Assembly: GCA_052387675.1 (NCBI GenBank)
Contig: JBQTIY010000011.1
Coordinates: 1-64,000, forward strand
DNA length: 64,000 nt
From: JBQTIY01 sp052387675
Lineage (GTDB): Bacteria > Planctomycetota > B15-G4
Reading direction: 5' to 3'
Positions 9,017-17,655 of this stretch are shown here, piece after piece. Below the pieces are notes generated by a model. That model did not search any database, had not been told where the DNA came from, and was given only the letters and a program-made list of their open reading frames with translations. How positions within the stretch are numbered: the stretch's first letter is position 1; every line of letters starts with the position of its first letter. Position numbers and translations under genes: made by a program.

Positions 9017-10756
9017 TCAGCCCTTGAGACGCGGGTCCAGCGCGTCGCGCAGGCCCTCGCCGAACAGGTTGTAGAGGATCACGGTCAGGAAGATGATCAG
9101 TCCAGGGAAGATCTGGATCCACCACTGCTCGACCGAATTGCCCACGAGCAGGCTGCCCCACGAAGGAATCGGCAACTGCACGCCGAAGCCCAAGAAGGAG
9201 AGCGCCGATTCAGTGAGGATGCCGCTGGCCACGGAGAAGGTGGCTGCCACCAGCACCGGCCCCATGGCATTGGGCAGGATGTGCCGGAAGATCGTGCGCC
9301 GCTGCGGGACACCGAGCGCCTCGCTGGCCACCACGAAGTCTTGTTCGCGCAGGCGCAGGAACTCGGCGCGCACGAGGCGCGCCACGGCCGGCCAGCGCGT
9401 CACGCCCAGCACGATCATGATGTTCGTGATGCTGGGCCCGATGAAGGCCACGATGATCAGGATCAGGAAGAAGACCGGGAAGCACTGGAAGATCTCGACG
9501 ATGCGGCTGATGAGGGTGTCGACCCAGCCGCCGTAGTAGCCGGCCAGGGCGCCCAGGATCGTGCCGATGAGCACGAGGAAGAGCGTGGAGACCAGGCCCA
9601 CGGCGAGCGAGACGCGCCCGCCCCAGATCATGCGCGCGAGCAGATCGCGGCCGAGTTCATCGGTGCCGAGCGGGTGGCGGTCCTCCGCATTGCGCTCCGG
9701 CTCGCCGTAGCGCACTTCCACGGGCTTGGCCGGCAGCTCGAAGCCAGTGTTGGGATCCACTCGCACGGAGCGCGCGCCGCGCACATAGAAGCCGTCTTCG
9801 CCTATCTCGCTGCTGCCGTGCCAGGTTGGTGCACGCAGATACTCGCCGTCATTGATTTCGGCCAGGCCAAAGGGGATCCACGGCATCACGACCCGGCTGG
9901 CCTGCATTTCGCCGCTGGTCAAACTCGCCTTGTAGGCGCTCGTGGACGCCGACGATTCCGGCGTGCTCCAGAAAGGCAGGGGCAGCAGCGGCAGCAGGGC
10001 CATGGCCAGGAGCTTGGTGCGCCGCGCACGCCGAATGCGCTCGCGCTCGCCATGCAGCAGCAACCGGTTGACGAGCAGGTTCCAGAGCGGCCAGGTCAGC
10101 ACGAGCGCCCAGAGCCCCATGAAGTACAGCTCGCTGTGCTCGATGGCGTCCAGCGCCGGGTAGCTCGTATTGGGCACGAGCGCGACGGTGCGGCCCGGTT
10201 CGGGCGCAGTGTCCGGTGCGGCCGGCTCGAGTTCGGCCTTGGCCCGCTTGCCCAGCGCCTGCACTTGCCCCACGGCTTCCAGCGCAGACTCGGTCTGCCC
10301 TGCCAGCGCCTCGGCGCGCACGCGGTCGGCCGCCTCCATAAGCTGCACGAGAATCTCGGCATCCGCGTTGGACAGTTGCCCCGACATGGTCTGGGCGCGC
10401 TGCGCTAGGGCACCGTGCTCGGCCTGCAGGGCCTGCTCCCAGGCCGCGCGCGCGGCGGGCTCCTCGCTGGCCGGGCCGCTGCGCACAAGTTCGGCAAAGC
10501 CGGCGGCCACGGGCGCAATGGAGCGCGCGGCCTTGCGATAGCTCGCGGCGTCAGAGGCGGCGATCATGAGCGGGCGATCGCCGGCCAAGAAAGGCGCGTA
10601 GATCGCCGTGGCATAGAGCAGCACGAGCAGCACGAGCGAGACCCAGACCGAAGGCCGCCGGCGCAACTGTCCTAGGACGAGATCCCAGTAGTCCTTGCTG
10701 TCGGTCGGCGCTTCCGCGGCCGAAGACTGTGCGCTGCCGGTCGCCGTCTCAGTCAT
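9017..10756 (-). CDS. oppC: Oligopeptide ABC transporter permease OppC with a ~300-residue insert
   Basis: A 579-aa permease; ordinary OppC is about 300 aa. TM1 is at about 37-57 and the canonical permease core resumes at HPLGTDELGRD (361-371). The EAA loop is near 475-490 (ASEALGVP) and further helices reach 565. Between TM1 and the core lie an Ala/Glu-rich, probably helical segment (65-180), an extra pair of hydrophobic helices (211-229 and 248-263) and a beta-rich piece (265-355). It should form the channel with OppB in the inner membrane. The start overlaps the end of oppB by 8 bases. The frame is clean across the insert, so it is not an assembly fusion. Confidence 0.88.
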   Translation of the reverse strand: MTETATGSAQSSAAEAPTDSKDYWDLVLGQLRRRPSVWVSLVLLVLLYATAIYAPFLAGDRPLMIAASDAASYRKAARSIAPVAAGFAELVRSGPASEEPAARAAWEQALQAEHGALAQRAQTMSGQLSNADAEILVQLMEAADRVRAEALAGQTESALEAVGQVQALGKRAKAELEPAAPDTAPEPGRTVALVPNTSYPALDAIEHSELYFMGLWALVLTWPLWNLLVNRLLLHGERERIRRARRTKLLAMALLPLLPLPFWSTPESSASTSAYKASLTSGEMQASRVVMPWIPFGLAEINDGEYLRAPTWHGSSEIGEDGFYVRGARSVRVDPNTGFELPAKPVEVRYGEPERNAEDRHPLGTDELGRDLLARMIWGGRVSLAVGLVSTLFLVLIGTILGALAGYYGGWVDTLISRIVEIFQCFPVFFLILIIVAFIGPSITNIMIVLGVTRWPAVARLVRAEFLRLREQDFVVASEALGVPQRRTIFRHILPNAMGPVLVAATFSVASGILTESALSFLGFGVQLPIPSWGSLLVGNSVEQWWIQIFPGLIIFLTVILYNLFGEGLRDALDPRLKG

Positions 10757-11753
10757 AGGTGATGCGCGGATCGACGAAGGCGTAGAGGATGTCGGAGAGC
10801 AAGAATCCCAGCAGTGTCATGAAGGCCGACAGCGTGGTTGTGGCCATGACCACGTTGTAGTCGCGGTAGATCAGGCCTTCGTAGGCATAGAGCCCCATGC
10901 CCGGGATGTTGAAGATCTTCTCCACAATGACCGAGCCGCCGATGAGCACGGGCAGGATCGTGGCGAAGACGGTGACCACCGGGATGAGCGAGTTGCGCAG
11001 AGCATGTCGCAGCACGACGACGCGCTCGGAGAGACCTTTGGCGCGGGCGGTGCGGATGTAGTCCTGGCGCACCGTCTCGAGCATGCCCACGCGCATCTGG
11101 CGCGAGAGATAGGCCAGGCCGCCATAGGTCAGCGTGATGAGCGGCAGCAGGCAGTGCAGGAAGAGATCCCAGAAGCGTGGCCAGCCCGCGAGCTGGTCGG
11201 CGTCCTTGTCCCGCAGTCCGATGACCGGCAGCCAGTCCAGCCCGGTGGCGCCGAAGATGAGCATGAGCATGAGCCCCGCCCAAAACGTGGGCAGTGAATA
11301 GAGCAAGAAGAGCCCGAAGGTGCTGGTCTTGTCGACGACGGAACCGCGTTTGACCGCCGAGATGATGCCGAGGGGCAGGGCCAGCAAATAAGCCAGCAGC
11401 ACCGAAGCCAAGGAGAGCGGCACGGTGACCTTGAGCCGCTCCCAGAGCTCGTCGCGAATGTCCACGTTGGGCCGGAAGAACTCCTGCCCGAAGTCCAGCG
11501 TGGCCACGTTCTTCAGCCAGTAGCCGTACTGCACGAGGAACGGCTCGTCGAGGTGGTGCTTCTTGCGGAACTTGGTGATGGCGTCTTCGAGATTCCCGGC
11601 CTGGCCCGAGGCGCCCGAGCCGCCGCCTGTGTCGCCATACATGATCGCGGCCGGATCTCCCGGAGCGAGCTGCATGACGATGAAGAGCAGCAGTGTGATG
11701 CCGATCATGGTCGGCACCATCCACAGCACGCGGCGCAGGATATAGGTCAGCAC
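10749..11753 (-). CDS. oppB: Oligopeptide ABC transporter permease OppB
   Basis: A 334-aa inner-membrane permease of the binding-protein-dependent type. It starts with the very typical MLTYILRRVLWMVPTMIGIT helix and the APGDPA motif. Five further hydrophobic helices follow, with the conserved cytosolic EAA loop near the YIRTARAKGLSE segment (about 230-241). It pairs with the unusually long OppC to form the peptide pore. A Gly/Ser-rich loop (about 42-53) after TM1 is longer than usual. The gene lies 19 bases downstream of oppA and overlaps oppC, so all five opp genes are one transcript. Confidence 0.9.
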   Translation of the reverse strand: MLTYILRRVLWMVPTMIGITLLLFIVMQLAPGDPAAIMYGDTGGGSGASGQAGNLEDAITKFRKKHHLDEPFLVQYGYWLKNVATLDFGQEFFRPNVDIRDELWERLKVTVPLSLASVLLAYLLALPLGIISAVKRGSVVDKTSTFGLFLLYSLPTFWAGLMLMLIFGATGLDWLPVIGLRDKDADQLAGWPRFWDLFLHCLLPLITLTYGGLAYLSRQMRVGMLETVRQDYIRTARAKGLSERVVVLRHALRNSLIPVVTVFATILPVLIGGSVIVEKIFNIPGMGLYAYEGLIYRDYNVVMATTTLSAFMTLLGFLLSDILYAFVDPRITYD

Positions 11754-11772
11754 GGGGGCGAGCCGCGGCCGA

Positions 11773-13845
11773 TCAGTTCGAGTTCAGCGGCCGGGTACCG
11801 GGCGTGCCTTCCTCGTAGTACAGATCCCGCACGCGGTAGCCCGGCGCCCAGTTGTAGAGCTTCAGGCCGCGCAGCTTCTTGTTGAAGGCGTACTTGGTAG
11901 GCGGAGTCTGGCTGAAGAGATAGGGCTGCAGCTCGTAGATGCGGGCGTGCAGCTTGTGCCACAGCTCGAGGCGCTTGGGCGTGTCCAGCTCGAGGCGCAA
12001 GGCATCGATGTAGGCGTCCACCTGCGCATCGGCGAATCCGCCACGATTGCTGCTGCGCTTGCGCGCGGCCTCGCTGCTGTGCCAGATCTGCTTAGGATCG
12101 CTCTCCGGCGCCGGCAGGATCCAAGCCAAGTTGCAGGAGTCGAAGTCGCGCTCGTTGAGCCGCTCGATGAAGGAGGCCCACTCGAGCTGGCTGATGGTCA
12201 GCTTGACCCCGATCTGGGCGTAGCCCTCCTGAAGCTTCTGCCCGAAGTCTTGGCTGGCGCGGTTCCCCGAGGGCATCAGGAAGTCGATCACCATCTCCTC
12301 GCCGTTCTTGTCGATGGTGCCGTCGCCGTTGCGGTCGTACCAGCCCGCCTCGGCCAGGAGTTCCTCGGCGCGCGCAGGATCGTAGGCCAGCGGCTTGATG
12401 GCATGGTTATAGGCCGGCGTCACGAAGAAGGCCGGGCCGGTGACGGCCACGGCCAAGCCCATGTACTTGGTCTTGACCCAGCCCAGTGTGTCGAAGGCGT
12501 GGGCGAGGGCCGTGCGCACGCGCACATCCTTGAACTTCTCGCGCGTCATGTTCCAGGCCAGGAAGCCGTACAGACCCACGTAGGAGTAGGCCTTGTAGTA
12601 GTTCTTGACGAAGGCCGGCTGCTTGGTGGCCTCGCTGTAATAGTCCTCAGTCTTGACGCGCCGGAAGATGTCGAGGTCCTCGTTGAGCAGGGCAGTGAAC
12701 GCCGCGTCGTCGCCATCGATGTAGCGCCAGCGGATGGTGTCCAGGTAGCCGCGCTTGGCCGGGTCCTTCTCGTAGTGCTCGTCGAAGCGCACGGCCTCGA
12801 GGTACTGGCCGCGCTCCCAGGTCGTCAAGCGATAGGGTCCCAGGCCCACGAACTCGGTGTTGTGTGGGTTCTCGTTGATGTAAGTGCCCTGCTCCTGCTG
12901 TGTCGCATCCGGCTTGTGGTCCTTGTTGTCCGGATCGGAGAGGTCGTAGAGGTGCCGCGGCATGAGGAAGAGCGTTTCGTTGAAGGTCTCCACCGCGGAG
13001 AAGTATTGCTGCGCGTAGAAGAAGCGCACCGCGAGCGGGCCGAGCTTCTCTCCGCGGACCACATCCAGAAAGCGGAAGCGGGTGTTGTCGCAATCCACCG
13101 ACGGGTTCTTGTAGACGTCCATCGAGAAGAGCACGTCGTCGGCATCGAAGAGATGACCGTCGTGCCACTGAACGCCCGGCCGCAGATCGAAGCTAAAGAC
13201 CGTGCCCTTGAGCACCGACTCCACCTGCGACTTGGGCACGCGCCGCTCGGTGAGCGGATTGTGCGCGCTGCCGGAGCGTACGACGTAGTCCTCACCGTCC
13301 TCGCTCACCAAGCCGATGACGATGTTCTCGTCCTTGGCCCCACGGCCGCCCGTGAGCACGAGTGTGTCCTCGATGTCCATGTGCGTGGCAAGGTCGTAGT
13401 CCTGCTCCCAGGTCTCGAAGTTGAAGCGCAGCAGGGCCGCGTGGATTTCATGCCGGATGAACGTGCCGATGGCCGAGTTCTCGAGCGCGTAGTTCAGGTG
13501 CTTGGGCTGCGCCTCGATGTGCACGATGACGCGCCCGCCCAAGGCCGGCCGGACTTCACGCTGATCGGGATGGAAGACGTCGACAGCGCTCGGATGCGGT
13601 CCGATGAGGTCCTCTGGCCGCACGCCGCCCTGGAGCTCGTCGGCCAGTTTCACAGCCCAGTCGGGTACCCCCGACGCGCCCGAGGCGGCGACATCGGCCG
13701 CCGCCGGAGCCTTGCTCTCAGTCGAATCCGAGCATGCCGTGGCCAGCAGCGGGCAGAGCGCTCCGAGCAGCAGCCAGTTCGTCAGTCCTCCGCGGGCCAG
13801 TCCAGCGCGGGCCTTCGTGCGAGCCCTCGACGCGTCGTAGTTCAT
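11773..13845 (-). CDS. oppA: Oligopeptide ABC transporter substrate-binding lipoprotein (SBP family 5)
   Basis: A 690-aa exported solute-binding protein, first gene of the opp operon. The N-terminus has a signal peptide ending in the lipobox LLATAC (Cys38), so it is anchored by lipid. The rest is a family 5 extracellular domain (OppA/DppA/NikA fold), with motifs such as GVQWHDGHLFDADDV and LGPYRLTTWERGQ. At about 690 aa it is longer than E. coli OppA (about 540), with extra sequence between the Cys and the core. It should capture peptides and deliver them to OppBC. A promoter-like pair lies about 80-100 bases upstream. Confidence 0.9.
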   Translation of the reverse strand: MNYDASRARTKARAGLARGGLTNWLLLGALCPLLATACSDSTESKAPAAADVAASGASGVPDWAVKLADELQGGVRPEDLIGPHPSAVDVFHPDQREVRPALGGRVIVHIEAQPKHLNYALENSAIGTFIRHEIHAALLRFNFETWEQDYDLATHMDIEDTLVLTGGRGAKDENIVIGLVSEDGEDYVVRSGSAHNPLTERRVPKSQVESVLKGTVFSFDLRPGVQWHDGHLFDADDVLFSMDVYKNPSVDCDNTRFRFLDVVRGEKLGPLAVRFFYAQQYFSAVETFNETLFLMPRHLYDLSDPDNKDHKPDATQQEQGTYINENPHNTEFVGLGPYRLTTWERGQYLEAVRFDEHYEKDPAKRGYLDTIRWRYIDGDDAAFTALLNEDLDIFRRVKTEDYYSEATKQPAFVKNYYKAYSYVGLYGFLAWNMTREKFKDVRVRTALAHAFDTLGWVKTKYMGLAVAVTGPAFFVTPAYNHAIKPLAYDPARAEELLAEAGWYDRNGDGTIDKNGEEMVIDFLMPSGNRASQDFGQKLQEGYAQIGVKLTISQLEWASFIERLNERDFDSCNLAWILPAPESDPKQIWHSSEAARKRSSNRGGFADAQVDAYIDALRLELDTPKRLELWHKLHARIYELQPYLFSQTPPTKYAFNKKLRGLKLYNWAPGYRVRDLYYEEGTPGTRPLNSN

Positions 13846-13920
13846 GCTGCGGCTCCGGGGAAGTTCGATGGAACGGGGCTTGGGGAAAGCGGCGCGAGGC
13901 CGCCCTGCCGGGGGGCGCGC

Positions 13921-13949
13921 AAGGTAAGCAGCCGGCCCCGGCCTGTCAA
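13921..13949 (-). promoter_or_regulatory. Putative sigma70-type promoter of the opp operon
   Basis: Read on the minus strand, TTGACA (13949-13944), a 17-base spacer and TACCTT (13926-13921) form a consensus -35 and a plausible -10. Transcription would begin near 13914, about 70 bases before the oppA ATG. It sits in the only sizeable gap (13846-14024) upstream of the nine-gene run, where a promoter is expected. Confidence 0.6.
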
Positions 13950-14024
13950 CGCGAAGTCCCGCCCTGCAAGTGTTTGATCTGCCTCAACTTGCGTGCGGGC
14001 TTCAGGGGCCGCTCGGCCCGAGGC

Positions 14025-14567
14025 TCAGAGCACGCCGAGGTTCGCCGCCGCAAAGCGCAGGCCGCCGAGAGTCTCCTCACGCGGCACGAAGGAACACAGG
14101 ATCCAGAGACTGCCTTCGAGCACCCAGCCCCAGCGTCGCCCGCCCGGCGAAAGCGTCATGAGACCGCGCACCAGCGTGGTGCCGCCAAAGAGCAAGAGCG
14201 CCGGCCGGGGAGCCGCCACGTAGAGCGTCATGGCCAGCGCCATGACGGCCGCGCGCAGTGCGGTCTGTTCGGAGAGACCGTCGGGCGGCCGGCTCGCCAT
14301 GAGCGTGGCCACGCCCAGCGCGCCGCCCAGAAATCCGAGCGTGCCGCCGAACCAGGTGGGCAGAAAAATCGGCCCACCAAAAACCCAGGCCTTGAGCAGG
14401 AGCAGGCCCACGCTCGCCACCAAGGCGGCGGCTCCTCCCGTGAGCAGCGTGGCGAGACGCTTCCAGGAGACGTGGCTGCGCCGGCCGAGTGTGCCGCTGA
14501 GCAGCGGCGGGATCGCCGCCAGCATCGCCAGCGCGGCGAGCACGCGATCAACGAGTCCTTCAGACAC
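14025..14567 (-). CDS. Small polytopic membrane protein of unknown function
   Basis: A 180-aa protein with about five hydrophobic segments (roughly 6-25, 40-60, 70-95, 110-135 and 150-165) joined by short loops. I do not recognise the family. The start chosen is GTG at 14567 (VSEGLVDRV), which overlaps the end of ridA by 8 bases; the longer open frame to 14681 lies inside ridA and reads as noise. It is the last gene of the LOG-coaD-ridA transcript. The Gly-rich helix near 75-90 could be a packing motif. No catalytic motif is visible. Confidence 0.65.
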   Translation of the reverse strand: MSEGLVDRVLAALAMLAAIPPLLSGTLGRRSHVSWKRLATLLTGGAAALVASVGLLLLKAWVFGGPIFLPTWFGGTLGFLGGALGVATLMASRPPDGLSEQTALRAAVMALAMTLYVAAPRPALLLFGGTTLVRGLMTLSPGGRRWGWVLEGSLWILCSFVPREETLGGLRFAAANLGVL

Positions 14568-14958
14568 GCGGAATCCGCGCGATGGCGTCGATCTCGACAC
14601 GGGCGTCGCGCGGCAGGCCTGCCACCGCCACGGTTGAACGCGCCGGCGGACGAGTGGCGAAGACGCGTCCGTAGACGGCATTCATGGCGGCGAAGTCGGC
14701 CATGTCACGCAAGTAGACGGTGGTGCGAACGACATCGCCCACCCCCGCTCCGGCCTGCGCCAGCACGGCCTGCAGATTGACCAGCACGCGCTCGGTCTGC
14801 GCGCCGACATCGCCCGGCACAAGCAGGCCGGTGGCTGGATCGAGTGCGATTTGCCCGGAGGTGTAGACCCATCCGTCGCAGACCACAGCTTGGCTGTAGG
14901 GTCCGATCGCGGCCGGCGCCTGCGCCGAGCGCACGGGACGCGCTGCGGGCCGGCTCAT
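14560..14958 (-). CDS. ridA: RidA family reactive enamine/imine deaminase
   Basis: A 132-aa cytosolic protein of the RidA/YjgF/UK114 family, which hydrolyses reactive 2-aminoacrylate and related imines. It shows the family core IGPYSQAV, TSGQIALDP and the C-terminal RSTVAVAGLPRDARVEIDAIA, where the Arg is the substrate carboxylate ligand. The last strand, VEIDAIA, matches the archetype VEIEAIA. The start ATG at 14958 overlaps the coaD TGA by 4 bases; an open extension upstream belongs to the coaD region. Length fits the family (about 125-130 aa). Confidence 0.92.
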   Translation of the reverse strand: MSRPAARPVRSAQAPAAIGPYSQAVVCDGWVYTSGQIALDPATGLLVPGDVGAQTERVLVNLQAVLAQAGAGVGDVVRTTVYLRDMADFAAMNAVYGRVFATRPPARSTVAVAGLPRDARVEIDAIARIPRV

Positions 14959-15431
14959 GAGCGCGGCCGCCGGGCGAGCAGCGCCGCCACGGCCGGCGGG
15001 ACGAAACGGCCCACATCGCCGCCCGCGCGCCACACCTCGCGTACGAGCCGCGAGCTGATATGCGCCACTTCCGGCGCGCCGACGAGGAGCACGGTGTCCA
15101 TCTCGGGTGCCAGCTTGCGATTGGCCAAGGTCATCTGCAATTCGAGGTCCAGATCCGACTCACCACGCACGCCGCGCAACAACAGGCTCGCGCCGGCCCG
15201 GCGCGCGGCCTCGACCGCGAGGCCGTCGAAGGCCAGCACCGTTACGCCGGCGGGCAAGAGCTCGCTCAGCAGCGCCACCCGCTCTTCGACACTGAGCCAG
15301 GGGCGCTTGTCCTCGTTGCGGCCCAGGCCCACGACAAGGCGATCCACGACACCGCGCGCGCGCGCGACCAGATCGAGGTGCCCGAGCGTGGGCGGATCAA
15401 AGGAGCCGGCAAAGAATCCCGTGCGAGTCAT
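14955..15431 (-). CDS. coaD: Phosphopantetheine adenylyltransferase
   Basis: A 158-aa nucleotidyltransferase, the penultimate step of coenzyme A synthesis (4'-phosphopantetheine + ATP to dephospho-CoA). The N-terminal GSFDPPTLGH (9-18) contains the TxGH nucleotide-binding motif. LLRGVRGESDLDLELQM is the pantetheine-binding segment, and ISSRLVREV is the C-terminal ATP-binding ISSxxVRE signature. Length matches the hexameric bacterial enzyme. ATGA overlaps link it to the LOG gene upstream and ridA downstream. The type III pantothenate kinase for the first step of the same pathway is encoded at 49.5-50.3 kb. Confidence 0.95.
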   Translation of the reverse strand: MTRTGFFAGSFDPPTLGHLDLVARARGVVDRLVVGLGRNEDKRPWLSVEERVALLSELLPAGVTVLAFDGLAVEAARRAGASLLLRGVRGESDLDLELQMTLANRKLAPEMDTVLLVGAPEVAHISSRLVREVWRAGGDVGRFVPPAVAALLARRPRS

Positions 15432-16246
15432 TGCGGAAACTCCAGCAGGATCCGGCGGCGCTTGGGTCGACGCTGCTGCTTCAGGCCAAACTGCTTGATC
15501 GCGACTTCCAGGATCTGCTGCACGGCTTCATCCGGAGAATCGGTCAGCAACAGCCGGCGCGGGTCGGCGGCGTCCACCGTGCCCACACGCACGAGCGTCC
15601 CGGTCATGAAGTCCATCATCGGCCGCCAGAACTCCTCCCCCATGAGCACGAGCGGGAAGTTCTTGATCTTGCCGGTCTGCACGAGCGTGGCCGTCTCGAA
15701 AATCTCGTCCAGCGTGCCGAAGCCGCCCGGCATGGCCACGAAGGCATAGCTGTACTTGACGAGCATGACCTTACGCACGAAGAAGTAATGGAACTCCATC
15801 CAGTCGTCGAGGTAGGGGTTGTGCGATTGCTCGTGCGGCAGCTTGATGTTGCAGCCCACCGAGCGCGCCCCGACATCGCGCGCGCCGCGGTTGGCGGCCT
15901 CCATGATCCCCGGGCCGCCGCCGGTCATGACCGTGAAGCCCGCCTCGCCCAGCTTGCGCCCGAGCTCGCGGGCCATCTTGTAGTAGGCGTGGTCCTCGCG
16001 AAAGCGAGCCGAGCCGAAGACGGTGACGCAGGGCCCCAGGAAGTGCAGCTTGCGGAAGGCACGGATGAACTCCGCAAAGATCTTCACGGCGCGTATGAGT
16101 TCGAAGCTGCGCTTCTGAGGACCCTCGAGGAAGACCTCCTCGTCGTCGCTGCTCGTGCCCTTGCCCCAAGCCGGGTGTGCACTGTCGGGCAAGCTGCCCA
16201 GCGGGAAAATGCCGTCGTCGTGCGGGCGGTGGGCTGGGCGGCTCAT
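15428..16246 (-). CDS. LOG family (TIGR00730) Rossmann-fold protein, probable nucleotide 5'-monophosphate phosphoribohydrolase
   Basis: A 272-aa cytosolic protein. It carries the two LOG-family motifs: GGGPGIMEAANRGA (about 108-121) and PGGFGTLDEIFE (about 172-183), which form the phosphoribohydrolase active site with the conserved Glu. Relatives release ribose-5-phosphate from AMP or cytokinin nucleotides, or are annotated as lysine-decarboxylase-like by older transfer. The start was set to ATG at 16246 (MSRPAHRPHDD); the longer open frame crosses the divergent comEC promoter region. It heads the LOG-coaD-ridA operon. Confidence 0.88.
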   Translation of the reverse strand: MSRPAHRPHDDGIFPLGSLPDSAHPAWGKGTSSDDEEVFLEGPQKRSFELIRAVKIFAEFIRAFRKLHFLGPCVTVFGSARFREDHAYYKMARELGRKLGEAGFTVMTGGGPGIMEAANRGARDVGARSVGCNIKLPHEQSHNPYLDDWMEFHYFFVRKVMLVKYSYAFVAMPGGFGTLDEIFETATLVQTGKIKNFPLVLMGEEFWRPMMDFMTGTLVRVGTVDAADPRRLLLTDSPDEAVQQILEVAIKQFGLKQQRRPKRRRILLEFPQ

Positions 16247-16323
16247 GCACGACCAGCCTAGCAGGCGGCCTCGCGGATCGAAGCGCTGCGAAACGCGGAG
16301 GCGAGCGGGCCGTCTGACCTGCC

Positions 16324-17655
16324 GTGCTCGCGACTGCACTCGTCGGCTCGGCGCTGCTGGCGCTGCTTCTGCCACCAGGCTGGGGCTACGCCGTGGCGGC
16401 GCCCTGGCTGCTGGCGGCTGGCCGTGCCCGGAGTTTGGCGCTGCTCACGGCCGCGGCGGCCCTCTTGCTGCTGGCACTTGGCGCGCAGTGGGCGGCGCCG
16501 CGCGCGGACCGGTCCACGACGGCTACGCCGCCGCCCGGCCTGCACGCTGTCGCACTGCGTGGTGTCTGGCGCGAGCCACCGGCAGGCGACAGCTTTCTGG
16601 AAACGCCGCACGGGCCGCTCGCGGTCACTCTCGCTGACACAGTCTCCTCGCCGCGGCCCGGTTCCGCCGTGGAACTGCTGGCGCGTTGCGAGCCCGACGG
16701 CGGTGTCCTGGTGGTGAGTGTGGCCCTTCGCGAAGGCCCCCGCGGTGCGTGGATCGATCGCTGGGCACAAGCAGCGGCTCAGCGCGCCCGGCAAGTCGTC
16801 GGCCGGGAGCACGCTGGGCTGGTGTCGGGACTCGTGCTTGGTCAGCGCGAGGGTCTGCCCTTCCCCATCCTGCAAGACTGCGAGCTCACTGGCACGCTGC
16901 ACTTGCTGGCCTTGTCGGGAATGAACGTCATGCTGCTCGTCGCCGCGCTGCAGCACTCCCGCTTCCTGCGCGCCACGCTCCCCACCGGCACGATCGTCGC
17001 CGCCTTCGTGGCCATCGCCGGCGCCCAGCCCCCCCTCGTGCGCGCCGGCCTCTCCTGGGCTCTGGCGCGCGCGGGCCTGCTCTGTGGCCGCCTGGGCGGG
17101 GGCGCTCTGCGGCGTCTGGCCGTTGTGGCCTTACTGATGGAGTGCTGGCAGCCCGGGCTGCATCGCGAACTCTCAGCGCAATTGTCCTTTCTCGCGGTGG
17201 CCGGACTCATCGCGGGCGCGCGGCTCGTGCGCGGGGCCGGCTCCGGTTTTGCGGGCGGCTGCGGTGCCTTTCTGGCGACAGCGCCGCTCTGCGCCGAGAT
17301 CTTCGGGCGCGTGCAGCCGCTGGGCGTGCTGGTCACGATGCTGCTCTCGCCCGCGGTCTCGCTCATCCTGATCATGGGTTTGCTGGCCCTCTTGCCTCTC
17401 GGGGCCTTCTCGGCGCTCGATGCCGTCGTGGGGCCGGCACTGCGACTCAGCGCCGAGGGCTTCGTGAAGCTGCTGGAACTCAGCGCCGTGCACTGTCCCG
17501 CGCTCTGGCAGCCGCGTGCCGCGCCGCTCCCCGGCTGGCTGCTCTCGCTGCTGGTGGTGGCTGCACTCTGCGGACTGGGCGGCGCGCGGGCACTGTGGCC
17601 GCGCGCCCCGCGCGCCGGCCCCGCCCTGCGGCCCGCCTTGGCCGGCTCGCTATGA
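16324..17655 (+). CDS. comEC: ComEC/Rec2-type competence membrane protein, reduced form
   Basis: A 443-aa polytopic protein. Helices lie at about 5-35 and 42-60, then a soluble OB-like part (70-135), then the Competence domain with the motif HLLALSGMNV (about 194-203) and about seven further helices. Full ComEC proteins are about 700-800 aa and end in a metallo-beta-lactamase domain; that domain is absent. The usual SGxHV histidine is Asn here. Its role would be passing single-stranded DNA through the inner membrane. The start is GTG at 16324, 77 bases from the divergent LOG gene. Its stop overlaps yifB by ATGA. Confidence 0.82.
   Translation: MLATALVGSALLALLLPPGWGYAVAAPWLLAAGRARSLALLTAAAALLLLALGAQWAAPRADRSTTATPPPGLHAVALRGVWREPPAGDSFLETPHGPLAVTLADTVSSPRPGSAVELLARCEPDGGVLVVSVALREGPRGAWIDRWAQAAAQRARQVVGREHAGLVSGLVLGQREGLPFPILQDCELTGTLHLLALSGMNVMLLVAALQHSRFLRATLPTGTIVAAFVAIAGAQPPLVRAGLSWALARAGLLCGRLGGGALRRLAVVALLMECWQPGLHRELSAQLSFLAVAGLIAGARLVRGAGSGFAGGCGAFLATAPLCAEIFGRVQPLGVLVTMLLSPAVSLILIMGLLALLPLGAFSALDAVVGPALRLSAEGFVKLLELSAVHCPALWQPRAAPLPGWLLSLLVVAALCGLGGARALWPRAPRAGPALRPALAGSL

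Noticed and set aside
16686..17651. Long N-terminal extension of the YifB gene frame
   Set aside because: It lies inside comEC in another frame, is Arg/Ala/Gly noise and precedes the ATG that fits the family N-terminus and the ATGA junction.
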